Shown: one piece after another, positions 1-7,410 of the stretch
Layout: each line of letters begins with the position of its first letter
Numbering within the stretch: position 1 is the stretch's first letter
From: CAZLAJ01 sp964644605
Lineage (GTDB): Bacteria > Patescibacteriota > Microgenomatia > UBA1406 > GWC2-37-13
NCBI GenBank assembly: GCA_964644605.1
Contig: CAZXWS010000005.1
Coordinates: 1 to 25,416 of the forward strand
Length of the DNA stretch: 25,416 nucleotides
Direction: 5' to 3'
Position numbers and translations under genes: made by a program
The notes under the pieces: generated by a model
Seen by the model: only the letters and a program-made list of their open reading frames with translations
Told to the model about the DNA's origin: nothing
Database searches by the model: none

Positions 1-1
1 T

Positions 2-202
2 AATTCAGTAAAAATTTTAGTGAACAAAGAGCTTCAAACAGAACGTCTCATACTTGATACGCGAGGGGAAGTAAAGAAAGTACGGCTTGAGTTTACAAAA
101 AATAACGGATTTATTCCGTGGTTTCATCCACAAAGCTTCACTATAAAGGATATTTCATTTTATCAGTGGGATTTATCTAACTCACCGCCGCATGCTCCTT
201 AA
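2..202 (+). CDS. C-terminal end of an unidentified protein (5' truncated by the window edge)
   Basis: An open frame enters from the left edge and stops with TAA at 200-202. About 66 residues are visible. They are polar and beta-rich in character (for example FIPWFHPQSF and ISFYQWDL) and have no membrane segment. I do not recognise the family. An internal GTG at 20 could be read as a start, but the frame stays open upstream of it, so this is more likely the tail of a longer protein. Its last 26 bases overlap the 3' end of the convergent dehydratase gene, leaving no room for a terminator between the two. Confidence 0.45.
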   Translation, partial: NSVKILVNKELQTERLILDTRGEVKKVRLEFTKNNGFIPWFHPQSFTIKDISFYQWDLSNSPPHAP

Positions 203-1604
203 GAGTTGGGAATATGCGTTTTAATTCTTTCACTAATGAGAGTCTTGCTTGTGCTGTTGCATATTTGACTAGTTTTTTATAACTAGTTATTAACTCTTCA
301 TCTTTTAGCGTAGGAATATTTTTTGTTTCAAATATTAAGTTGTGTGAAGTTTTCATAAGAGATTCATGCTCGGTAAAAAGTTGTTCATTGAGTTTTTCTC
401 CAGGTCTGATTCCTGTAATCTCGATATTTATATCTTTACCTATTTCAAGCCCAGATAAAGTGATCATTGTTTTTGCTAAATCCATAATTTTCATTGGTTC
501 TCCCATGTCTAAAACATGGATTTCTCCCCCCTTTCCCAAAGTCGCTGCATGAAGAATCAGCTGTACAGCCTCCGGGATTGTCATAAAATATCTAGTCATG
601 TCGGGGTGTGTAACTGTAACTGGTCCGCCTGCTGCTATTTGTTTTTTAAATAATGGAACGACACTTCCATAACTGCCAAGTACATTACCAAATCTTACTG
701 CACTATACCTCGTTTTAAATTTATTTTGATAGTGCATTATTAATGCTTCTCCATAAGCTTTCGAAGCACCCATAATACCTAAGGGGTGTACTGCTTTATC
801 AGTAGAAATAAAAATAAATTTTTTTACATCATACTTTCCAGCTAATGATGCTACATTATTAGTGCCCACAATATTATTTTTTATTGCTTCCTCAGGATTT
901 AAATTCATGATATGTACATGTTTATAGGCAGCAGCATGAAACACGACATCTGGTTTAAATTTTTTGTAAGTCCATTCGAGTTTATTAACGTCTTGGACGT
1001 TGCCAATTATGTAATTTTTTTCCAAATGTGACTTTGATTTAAGTTCCTGTTCCAAATCAAAAAGTCCGGTTTCCCATGAATCAAAGGCTATTAGTCTTTT
1101 TATAGAAAATTCACTGACTTGACGCATCAGTTCGCTTCCAATTGAACCAGCGGCACCAGTAATAAGAATCTTTTTATTTTTAAGAAATGTTTCGAATATA
1201 GCCTGGTCCGACTTTATGATAGGTCTCCCGACTAAATCTTCTATCGCAACAGGTCGTACCAAGTTGAGTGAGACCTTATTTTGTATAATTTCAAGCATTT
1301 TAGGAATGATTCGACATTCCACTCCAGTTTTATTACAGCGAGCGACTATAGAACGGATAACGCTACCATGTACAGAAGGAAATGCAATAAAAACGAGATT
1401 AATCTTATGTTGATCGATATATTTTTCTAGATCTTGAGTAGGTCCAATCACCCGAACGTCTTTAATTATTTTTTTATGTTTCCGTTTATCATCATCAACA
1501 AATCCAATGATTTGAAAATCTTGTGTATGGTGTTTTGTCAACTCGCGAAGTAGTTGTTTACCTCCATTTCCTGCTCCGATTATAAGTACACGTTTGTTTA
1601 CCAC
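177..1604 (-). CDS. Soluble FlaA1/CapD/PglF-like NDP-sugar 4,6-dehydratase
   Basis: This is a polysaccharide-biosynthesis dehydratase of the extended SDR fold. Known relatives convert UDP-GlcNAc to a UDP-4-keto-6-deoxy sugar. Residues 1-130 form a CoA-binding-like Rossmann domain (IIGAGNGGKQLL at 8-19). The catalytic SDR domain follows, with cofactor loop TGAAGSIG at 149-156, HAAAYKHV at 223-230, STDKAV at 267-272 and MxxxK at M278/K282. Met in place of Tyr in that last motif is typical of the PglF/WbpM branch. At 475 aa it lacks the four to five N-terminal membrane helices of full-length WbpM/PglF, so it should be cytosolic. The start is GTG at 1604, with no in-frame ATG that fits and no Shine-Dalgarno; a good promoter puts transcription start on this codon. 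It is the last gene of its minus-strand group. The exact sugar product cannot be told from sequence. Confidence 0.9.
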   Translation of the reverse strand: MVNKRVLIIGAGNGGKQLLRELTKHHTQDFQIIGFVDDDKRKHKKIIKDVRVIGPTQDLEKYIDQHKINLVFIAFPSVHGSVIRSIVARCNKTGVECRIIPKMLEIIQNKVSLNLVRPVAIEDLVGRPIIKSDQAIFETFLKNKKILITGAAGSIGSELMRQVSEFSIKRLIAFDSWETGLFDLEQELKSKSHLEKNYIIGNVQDVNKLEWTYKKFKPDVVFHAAAYKHVHIMNLNPEEAIKNNIVGTNNVASLAGKYDVKKFIFISTDKAVHPLGIMGASKAYGEALIMHYQNKFKTRYSAVRFGNVLGSYGSVVPLFKKQIAAGGPVTVTHPDMTRYFMTIPEAVQLILHAATLGKGGEIHVLDMGEPMKIMDLAKTMITLSGLEIGKDINIEITGIRPGEKLNEQLFTEHESLMKTSHNLIFETKNIPTLKDEELITSYKKLVKYATAQARLSLVKELKRIFPTLKEHAAVS

Positions 1605-1610
1605 GCTGAC

Positions 1611-1639
1611 ATAATACAGAAAACTTATTTAACTTTCAA
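1611..1639 (-). promoter_or_regulatory. Sigma70-type promoter for the NDP-sugar dehydratase, predicted leaderless
   Basis: Read on the minus strand, TTGAAA (1639-1634) is followed after exactly 17 bases by TATTAT (1616-1611). Each differs from consensus at one position. Counting 7 bases downstream of the -10 gives a start at about 1604, the first base of the GTG start codon. There is no purine-rich ribosome binding site upstream of the GTG, which fits a leaderless transcript. Confidence 0.6.
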
Positions 1640-1644
1640 GCATC

Positions 1645-2154
1645 CTATTTATTAAAATATTTGACCGGTTTTGCTGGATTTCCTGCAGCGAAACAATTGG
1701 CAGGAATATCTTTTGTTACCACACTTCCCGCTCCAATCACTGAGTTATCCCCTATCGTAACCCCTCCGAGTATCGTACAGCGCGAAGTAATCCAAACATT
1801 TTTACCAATGTATACCGGTTTTGCAATAACTCGATCGAAATTAGTACGATCATGTTCAGAAGTTATAACCATATTCTCGAATGAAAAACGTGAATTTTTA
1901 CCAATATATACAGGAGCATAATCAAGTATGAACGTATTGTTTAGTACAACATCTTGTTCTGCGTATATATTGCCGTAAAAGCACATAAAACCAGGAATAA
2001 TTTCAATTTCCTCTCCAGCTTTTTTAAATTGATTTTTAATATATTTTTGAATAAGAGGTAACAGCAGAGGCCAACGTAGAAACATTAACCCGACCATAAA
2101 CTTATTTTTGGGAGGGATACCGTGTTCAAAAATTATTTCTTTTTTAGTGTTCAT
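1645..2154 (-). CDS. Left-handed beta-helix O-acetyltransferase (WcaF/maltose acetyltransferase-like)
   Basis: A 169-aa hexapeptide-repeat acyltransferase that probably acetylates a sugar hydroxyl from acetyl-CoA during glycan assembly in the cytosol. After an N-terminal helical segment (about 1-50), imperfect hexapeptides run through the rest of the chain (YIGKNS, YIGKNV, ILGGVTIGDNSVIGAGSVV at 128-146). The family's closing signature is present (PANCFAAGNPAKPVK at 151-165). H101 in the SEHD motif fits the usual catalytic histidine. The gene begins 3 bases after the 2H phosphoesterase stop and is probably translated from the same message. The acceptor is unknown; serine acetyltransferase-like or N-acetyltransferase activity is less likely given the C-terminal signature. 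Confidence 0.85.
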   Translation of the reverse strand: MNTKKEIIFEHGIPPKNKFMVGLMFLRWPLLLPLIQKYIKNQFKKAGEEIEIIPGFMCFYGNIYAEQDVVLNNTFILDYAPVYIGKNSRFSFENMVITSEHDRTNFDRVIAKPVYIGKNVWITSRCTILGGVTIGDNSVIGAGSVVTKDIPANCFAAGNPAKPVKYFNK

Positions 2155-2157
2155 ACA

Positions 2158-2874
2158 TTATTTCAAATGGAATGAGTGAATTTCTGTTACTTCTTGAGGT
2201 AACATCTTCCAACTGCCATTTCCTAACCACAAATTCTTTATAGTTAATGAGCCGAGATCAATATCGTTATATTTATTAGCAAAGTGAATTAATTTTTCTC
2301 CATTTTGAGGTGTTATCAAGCGCATAAAAGTGGAGTGAGCAATATTAATTTTGAATGGTTCACTAAACAAAAGATGTTTTTTTATAAATTCTGAACGAAC
2401 ACGTTCACGGTAGAAATTTATGTCAATTGTTGGATACCCATATAATACTAATCCATTACGCAAGGCGATAAGCCCGCGATATTGGATAGAAAATGATGGC
2501 ATTGTACTAAGAACTGAGTGTAATACTTCTATATATTCCTCAATCATGCCTGTGCTTATTTCTTTAATGAGAGGGCCAACACTCACAATTTGCATAAATG
2601 TAAAGTGTAAGAGTCCGTGATTCTTGGTTGAATTCAGAGTGGGTTGGTATACGAGCTCTGTAGGGAACGCTTGAGTAGCATCTTGTAACATCTCATTAAA
2701 GTGAGGGGAAATATCAAATACTGAGTCACTAAAAATAGCAAGTCCGATTCGGGTATCTTTTTCATTCGAAGCAAGCAGAGGATCACAATTTGTACCCTGC
2801 GTGAGTATTAGTGTTTCATTCCGCTCTCTCATTTCCTCATAGATTGGTTTATAAATTTTGTGTGTATCTTTCAT
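2158..2874 (-). CDS. 2H phosphoesterase superfamily protein (LigT / 2'-5' RNA ligase-like)
   Basis: I assign this 238-aa protein by its two HxTx motifs, the hallmark of the 2H superfamily: HFTF at 90-93 and HSTF at 180-183. Each lies at the end of a hydrophobic strand (NHGLLHFTF, KINIAHSTF), and the 90-residue spacing is right for the fold. Known members open cyclic phosphates or cleave 2'-5' linked or other phosphodiesters. The rest of the sequence is divergent and I cannot name a substrate. Its start overlaps the stop of the histidine phosphatase gene by 4 bases (ATGA), so the two are likely made together in equal amounts. In this setting a phosphate ester or cyclic phosphate of a sugar or polyol is as plausible a substrate as RNA. 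Confidence 0.7.
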   Translation of the reverse strand: MKDTHKIYKPIYEEMRERNETLILTQGTNCDPLLASNEKDTRIGLAIFSDSVFDISPHFNEMLQDATQAFPTELVYQPTLNSTKNHGLLHFTFMQIVSVGPLIKEISTGMIEEYIEVLHSVLSTMPSFSIQYRGLIALRNGLVLYGYPTIDINFYRERVRSEFIKKHLLFSEPFKINIAHSTFMRLITPQNGEKLIHFANKYNDIDLGSLTIKNLWLGNGSWKMLPQEVTEIHSFHLK

Positions 2875-3473
2875 AAAAGTACTGAGTTGATAGAATATCC
2901 AGAATCTTTGTTTTTGTCGATAAGAAATATCTCATTATTTGGTATGTTCTTGTTGCCAGCATCACTATCTGATGCCTTGTTAAAAAATTTATATACACAG
3001 CGCATAACTCCAATATGCGCTATTATCACTATGTTCTTGTCATTGGCTTGATGGAGTAAATCATTTAATAGTGTTTCGATTCGTTGGTATAGTTGTTTGT
3101 AACTTTCACCCTTTTTATCTTTATATATTCCCGGATGGACAAAATTAAATCTATCCCTCATCTTTACTTCCCATAGCGGATTTTTTTTTAAGTCCTCTTT
3201 TTTTTGTTCTTCCCACTCTCCATAACATATTTCTGTTAGTTCTGGTAGTACTGTATATACGGACTCTATTCCGTTGCACGCAATTTCATATGTCTGTCGT
3301 ACTCGCCCAAGTGGGCTGATGTAAAAAGAAAGCGAAGCATACTGTTTTTTTAGGTGGTTATTTAGCTCTTCTGCCTGGCTGATTCCTTTTGGCGTAAGGG
3401 CGGAGTCACATATGCCTTGCATTCGATCTTCAAGGTTATAGATTGTCTCGCCATGTCGGGCAAAAATAAGCAT
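2871..3473 (-). CDS. Histidine phosphatase (phosphoglycerate mutase-like)
   Basis: A branch-1 histidine phosphatase. The catalytic RHGET motif is at residues 6-10 of the start chosen here, the ISPLGRVRQT motif (S-x-L-x-R-x-x-Q-T) follows, and a second catalytic His lies in IIAHIGVMR near the C-terminus. The open frame continues upstream to 3584, but residues before MLIFARHGET resemble no part of the family and would overlap the divergent gene. I therefore take ATG at 3473 (200 aa, the usual family length). ATG at 3491 is possible. The likely role is dephosphorylation of a small phosphorylated metabolite in the cytosol; family members range from sugar-phosphate and nucleotide phosphatases to mutases. 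It is translationally coupled to the 2H phosphoesterase. Confidence 0.85.
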   Translation of the reverse strand: MLIFARHGETIYNLEDRMQGICDSALTPKGISQAEELNNHLKKQYASLSFYISPLGRVRQTYEIACNGIESVYTVLPELTEICYGEWEEQKKEDLKKNPLWEVKMRDRFNFVHPGIYKDKKGESYKQLYQRIETLLNDLLHQANDKNIVIIAHIGVMRCVYKFFNKASDSDAGNKNIPNNEIFLIDKNKDSGYSINSVLL

Positions 3474-3478
3474 ATAAT

Positions 3479-3506
3479 AGTATACAATCATTTTATGGCG
3501 ATACAA
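3479..3506 (-). promoter_or_regulatory. Divergent promoter region between the histidine phosphatase and GDPD genes
   Basis: Only 21 bases separate the two start codons (3473 and 3495). On the minus strand TTGTAT (3506-3501), 16 bases, then TATACT (3484-3479) would start transcription almost exactly at the ATG at 3473. On the plus strand a perfect TATAAT lies at 3473-3478 but has no good -35 element. The two -10 elements interleave, so the promoters probably compete for polymerase. Confidence 0.4.
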
Positions 3507-4352
3507 ATAATCACTCATAGAGGACTGGAACCAAGCCGCCAAAATTTTTATAGTGAAAGCACGATGGAAGCGTTTGCTAATCACTTGCAGCGTGGATTTA
3601 GCATTGAATTTGATGTTCGGTTTCTACGAGATGGAAATATTGTAATAGTTCATGATGCTACTTTAGCAAGAATTACAAAAGGACAGGACACACGGAAATT
3701 TGAGGAATTAACACTCGAAGATGTACGTAAAGTGCAACTTTCTAGAGGCAGAATTGGGACATTTGATGAATTAATGAACTTAATACGGAAAAGTAGTTCA
3801 GCAATGAACTCCCTGCACTTTAAAGGTATCTTACAAACTTCAGAAAATATATCAAAGTTGCTTGAGTATTTAAAAAAACATGAAGATCTGCTGGGGCGCA
3901 TACTCATCTTTGATATAACTGAAGATACTGCGCGAAAAATGCTTGATACAATCCCTTCATTATATTTGTATCCATCTGTGTCGCACGCCTATGATATTGA
4001 GCGCTATAACAGTGTTGTAGCCGGTACACTAATGACAATTGAGGATGCTGCAAAAGGCGCAAAAGAATGCTTATACAGAGGGGTATGGCTTGATGAATGG
4101 GACTTAACGGGTCCTGAAGGAACTACAAAGACATTAAATAATATGGAAACGTTCACTGCTCTACGTGAAGCGGGTCTAAAAATTGCATTAGTGACTCCAG
4201 AACTGCACACAACCTCGCCTGGATTACTGGGAGGCGAAGTACATCAGGATGCTGTTAATAAAAAAAGATTATTTGAACGTATAGTTGAGATAATTGCGCT
4301 TAAACCAGATGCGATTTGTACAGATTATCCTGAAGAAGTACTACAGTTATAA
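3495..4352 (+). CDS. Glycerophosphodiester phosphodiesterase (GDPD)-family protein
   Basis: A 285-aa TIM-barrel phosphodiesterase. It begins with the catalytic HRG at residues 8-10, followed by ESTMEAF at 21-27 (in place of the usual PENT), the metal-binding E38-x-D40, and the second histidine H53 in VIVHDATLAR. The C-terminus ICTDYPEEV is typical of the family. ATG at 3495 places HRG where the family expects it; the frame stays open back to 3417, but those extra residues are not GDPD-like. There is no signal peptide, so it is probably cytosolic. Family members hydrolyse glycerophosphodiesters to an alcohol and glycerol-3-phosphate, and some cleave other phosphodiesters. It is the only plus-strand gene in the left half, sits between two halves of the glycan cluster, and its last 6 bases overlap the end of the nucleotidyltransferase gene. 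Confidence 0.85.
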   Translation: MAIQIITHRGLEPSRQNFYSESTMEAFANHLQRGFSIEFDVRFLRDGNIVIVHDATLARITKGQDTRKFEELTLEDVRKVQLSRGRIGTFDELMNLIRKSSSAMNSLHFKGILQTSENISKLLEYLKKHEDLLGRILIFDITEDTARKMLDTIPSLYLYPSVSHAYDIERYNSVVAGTLMTIEDAAKGAKECLYRGVWLDEWDLTGPEGTTKTLNNMETFTALREAGLKIALVTPELHTTSPGLLGGEVHQDAVNKKRLFERIVEIIALKPDAICTDYPEEVLQL

Positions 4353-5078
4353 AATATCACCTTTATAATATCGTTCGAAGTGCTGCACATCTTCGGGTGT
4401 GCCCAAACTCCACATTTGGGTAACACTCAGAGCTTTGATTTTTTTACCGGCTTGAATAAGTTCGTTGTATACAGGACATACATAATACTCGCCTCCGACC
4501 ATTAATTGCTTTGAGATCATTTGGTCAGCTGCCCAAACAAAATCTTTTCCCTTTTTAAAATAATACAGTCCTATCGTTGCTTTATTTGAAATTACTTCCT
4601 TTTCGGCAGTTTTGATTATAAAGTCTTTGTCATTCGTTTCGACATAACTCCATTTTGGATTAGTTGCTGGAAAGATTGGTATTAGACCATCGATAGAATC
4701 TGGAAGATTTTTTAATTCTTGCTTTAAGGAAGATACGAAGAATTGATCGTAGTTATAGATGATAAGCTCTTCGTTGTTATCAATATGACTACGCACAAGC
4801 AAAACAGTTTTTGCGGCTCCCTCAGGAATAAAGTCAACAATGTCTATATGCACATCTGTACCGACTGTTTTTCTAATTTCTTCATCGAGATGATATTCGT
4901 CCCTATGTTGTTTGAGAATAATAAAAATACAGTCTTTTTTGAGATTCAGAAAGCTAATTGATTCCAATGCCCATTCAAACATATATTTATTCCTTATTCG
5001 TATGAGAGGTTTGGGAACTGTATAGCCAGCCTGAACAAATTTCGATCCCCTTCCAAGCATTGGTACCACTATCTTCAT
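4347..5078 (-). CDS. NTP-transferase (sugar-phosphate nucleotidyltransferase), second copy of a tandem pair
   Basis: A 243-aa GT-A-fold nucleotidyltransferase of the RmlA/COG1208 type. It shows the nucleotide-binding start VVPMLGRGSKF (residues 4-14), PKPLI (22-26), EGAAKTVLL, and an acidic metal site NYDQFF. It ends with GEYYVCPVYN and a SLGTPEDV motif. It aligns along its full length with the next gene (GAA-TVLL, PKWS, GLYYFKKGKDF), so the two are paralogues from a duplication. It lacks the C-terminal beta-helix of GlmU-type enzymes. It probably joins a nucleotide to a sugar or polyol phosphate. The start overlaps the stop of the first copy by 4 bases. The base and substrate specificity cannot be read from sequence. 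Confidence 0.8.
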   Translation of the reverse strand: MKIVVPMLGRGSKFVQAGYTVPKPLIRIRNKYMFEWALESISFLNLKKDCIFIILKQHRDEYHLDEEIRKTVGTDVHIDIVDFIPEGAAKTVLLVRSHIDNNEELIIYNYDQFFVSSLKQELKNLPDSIDGLIPIFPATNPKWSYVETNDKDFIIKTAEKEVISNKATIGLYYFKKGKDFVWAADQMISKQLMVGGEYYVCPVYNELIQAGKKIKALSVTQMWSLGTPEDVQHFERYYKGDIL

Positions 5079-5854
5079 AAAACAAAATGAGTACTTTTAA
5101 TAAAATATTCTAAGTCATCGGGAGTGCCTAAACCGTATACATATTTGGGGACAACTAACTTAATCTTCATTCCTTTCTCGATTAATTTGTTATAGACAGG
5201 AGCAACATAAAATTCATTATTGGTTAATTCGTTATTTTTAATCATTTCCTCAATACCCTGTATAAAGTCTTTACCTCTTCTGAAATAATATGCTCCGATA
5301 TTTGCCCATTCAGAGACGGGCTGTTTTTCCGCCACAAGATCAACATACCCATCTTTATTTACTCGAGAGAAGCTCCATTTTGGATCATTAGAATGAAATA
5401 CTGGAATAATTCCATCAATATCAGCATAGGTTTGGATTCCTGTCATTACTGCATTCCCATCAATAAAATGATCTGAATCGGAAATAAGAAGACTTTCCTC
5501 GTTGTTAATATAATCTTTTGCCAGTAGCACTGTCTCTGCTGCGCCGCGAGTAACTTCCGGTATAAAAACGATATTGACATCGGCACCATAAATTATTTGT
5601 AGCTCTTTACTTATTCCAAACTCTTTTTCATGCTCTTCAAGTGCTACGAAGACAATATCTTTACCAGTAACTACATGATATTTTGAACGTTTTTGATTTT
5701 TGTGCAGGACAAATGGCAGTGAACCGGTTGCCCAACGCACCATGGGATATCCTTTGACATTGATGAATGGTTTCGGTTTTAAGTATTCGGGGTTCAAGTG
5801 AGCCACTTTTTTGAATCTGCTACCTCGACCAGCTATTGGAATAACTATTTTCAT
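5075..5854 (-). CDS. NTP-transferase (sugar-phosphate nucleotidyltransferase), first copy of a tandem pair
   Basis: A 259-aa enzyme of the same family as the following gene. The loop IAGRGSRF (7-14) and KPKPFI hold the nucleotide. TRGAAETVLL and SDSDHF supply the base and metal contacts. NEFYVAPVYN and GLGTPDDL close the domain. Compared with its paralogue it carries a short insertion (about residues 50-65, LHKNQKRSKYHVV) and a different acidic motif (SDSD versus YNYD). Retaining both copies side by side suggests two substrates or a heteromer. It overlaps the FGGY kinase stop by 4 bases and its own stop overlaps the second copy by 4 bases, so kinase and nucleotidyltransferases are a tightly coupled set. 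The distant-relative annotation glucose-1-phosphate thymidylyltransferase would be over-specific. Confidence 0.82.
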   Translation of the reverse strand: MKIVIPIAGRGSRFKKVAHLNPEYLKPKPFINVKGYPMVRWATGSLPFVLHKNQKRSKYHVVTGKDIVFVALEEHEKEFGISKELQIIYGADVNIVFIPEVTRGAAETVLLAKDYINNEESLLISDSDHFIDGNAVMTGIQTYADIDGIIPVFHSNDPKWSFSRVNKDGYVDLVAEKQPVSEWANIGAYYFRRGKDFIQGIEEMIKNNELTNNEFYVAPVYNKLIEKGMKIKLVVPKYVYGLGTPDDLEYFIKSTHFVL

Positions 5855-7410
5855 AAATTTTCTAAAATATGTTTTTCAGTATCTTCCAGTTCTTTTAATA
5901 ATATCCTTCGCTCGTCCATTAACTTTCTATTTTGCTCATATACCTTCTTAAATAAGGAAAAATATTTTTTATAAAAGGCATGATTTTCAGAGTGCGGCAT
6001 ATACCTTTGAGCAATTGTAACAAATTTAGAAGAATGTTTTAGTGATTTGATTACACCTGTAGCTTTGAGTATGATAAAATGAGCACCGAGTGCGGTCGTC
6101 TCTGTTTCGTCTATTACGAGTACTGGTTTTCCCGTAATATCAGCCCGTATTTTGCACGCAATTTTATTTCGTGTCAAACCACCAGACATATGGATCTGTT
6201 TTACCTTCACACCAACTGTCTCTATAGTATCGATAATATCTTTTACCATAAATCCAGATGCTTCAAAAATACTACGTAACATATCACTGCGTTTATGGAA
6301 GCGTTCTAATCCAAAAAATATGCCTCTGGTTACAGAATCAAAAAAAGGTAATCGTTCACCAATAATATACGGACTAAATATAATGCCCCTTGCTCCTGCG
6401 GGTGATGCCTCTGCTTCGTCCTCCATGATTTTATATACATACTTTTCAGGGTAACTATCACCATAAAACATATCTTTTGACCATTCGAGTAGTCCACCAT
6501 CGATATTGTTCGAACCACCGACTATATGATATGAATGAAGTTTTTGTAGCAGAATTCCGTTTTTGGATACCAGCCCGTTTCGTTTTGTAAGCGCTCTTAC
6601 AGACGAAACAGTTCCACACACATTACACGTATCTCCCTCGTCGGCTACGCCGGAACCTAAAAATGCGCAAATTGCGTCATAGGTAGAGACAACCACTTTA
6701 ACTTGATTTTTTAAACCTAATTGATGAGAAAGCGATTTAGATATAAATCCCACTACTGTGCCTGGCTCGACGACTTGAGGAAGTTGAGCATCATTTAATG
6801 ACGCATATTTTAATAAATTTTTAGGATATCTATTCGTTGAACTATCGTAATAAAATTTTTCTGCATTGAGAGTATCGGTAATTACTTTGCCGGTAAATCT
6901 ATGTACAAAAAAATCATTAATGCTCATAAAATAAGCAGCCTTCGAAAAAATTTTTGGCTGATGTTGCTTTAACCACAGTATCTTTGGAAACATGTAGCTT
7001 GGCACAGCTAGATTGTTTGGATTTTTAAAAATATCAGCCAAGGAAGGTTCATGTGCTAAAATCTCTGCTTGTTTGGCCGCTCGTTTATCCGAAACCATAA
7101 ATGAGTTTACAAGAGGTTTGCCTGAGTCATCAGTTACAACAAGACAGGCCGCGGAAGAAGTAAATGTAATCGCATCAAGTTTATTTACATACTCTTTATT
7201 CTTATCCAGAACTTCGTTTAGAAGTTGTATCGTTAATTGCCACCATTCATTAGGGTTCTGTTCCACTTTATCCCCTTCAATAATGGTCTGCACTGGATAC
7301 CAGCTTTTTTCAAGCACAGAGCCACTCGAATCGAAAATAATTAATCTAATGCTGCGTAGACCGAGATTAAATACACCGTAATATTTTGTATCTTTCGTTG
7401 ATTTCACCAT
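5851..7410 (-). CDS. FGGY-family carbohydrate kinase, with an altered first phosphate motif
   Basis: A 519-aa two-domain sugar or polyol kinase of the xylulokinase/glycerol kinase family. Domain I has EQNPNEWW (51-58) and SDKRAA. Domain II has the catalytic-base Asp at D245 (STYDAICAFLGSG), phosphate-2 motif CGTVSSV (about 265-271), and the adenosine motif MSGGLTRN (about 408-415). The first phosphate motif, normally DLGT, reads NLGL at residues 15-18, so the metal-associated Asp is Asn here. I take ATG at 7410 rather than the longer frame to 7446: it gives a 7-base overlap (ATGGTGA) with the upstream GT4 stop and a family-like N-terminus. The kinase precedes two nucleotidyltransferases with 4-base overlaps, pointing to phosphorylation of a free sugar or polyol before nucleotide activation. 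The substrate is unknown. Confidence 0.85.
   Translation of the reverse strand: MVKSTKDTKYYGVFNLGLRSIRLIIFDSSGSVLEKSWYPVQTIIEGDKVEQNPNEWWQLTIQLLNEVLDKNKEYVNKLDAITFTSSAACLVVTDDSGKPLVNSFMVSDKRAAKQAEILAHEPSLADIFKNPNNLAVPSYMFPKILWLKQHQPKIFSKAAYFMSINDFFVHRFTGKVITDTLNAEKFYYDSSTNRYPKNLLKYASLNDAQLPQVVEPGTVVGFISKSLSHQLGLKNQVKVVVSTYDAICAFLGSGVADEGDTCNVCGTVSSVRALTKRNGLVSKNGILLQKLHSYHIVGGSNNIDGGLLEWSKDMFYGDSYPEKYVYKIMEDEAEASPAGARGIIFSPYIIGERLPFFDSVTRGIFFGLERFHKRSDMLRSIFEASGFMVKDIIDTIETVGVKVKQIHMSGGLTRNKIACKIRADITGKPVLVIDETETTALGAHFIILKATGVIKSLKHSSKFVTIAQRYMPHSENHAFYKKYFSLFKKVYEQNRKLMDERRILLKELEDTEKHILENL

Noticed and set aside
3181..3189. A nine-base T run in the histidine phosphatase gene, and similar 7-9 base runs elsewhere (10964-10972, 14461-14468), as phase-variation switches
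   Set aside because: Such runs mostly encode Lys codons, are expected in an AT-rich genome, and all the genes are in frame. The one frameshift found is at a run of only four.
3417..3494. Longer N-terminus for the GDPD protein from ATG 3417
   Set aside because: The extra 26 residues are not family-like and would run through the start of the divergent phosphatase gene.
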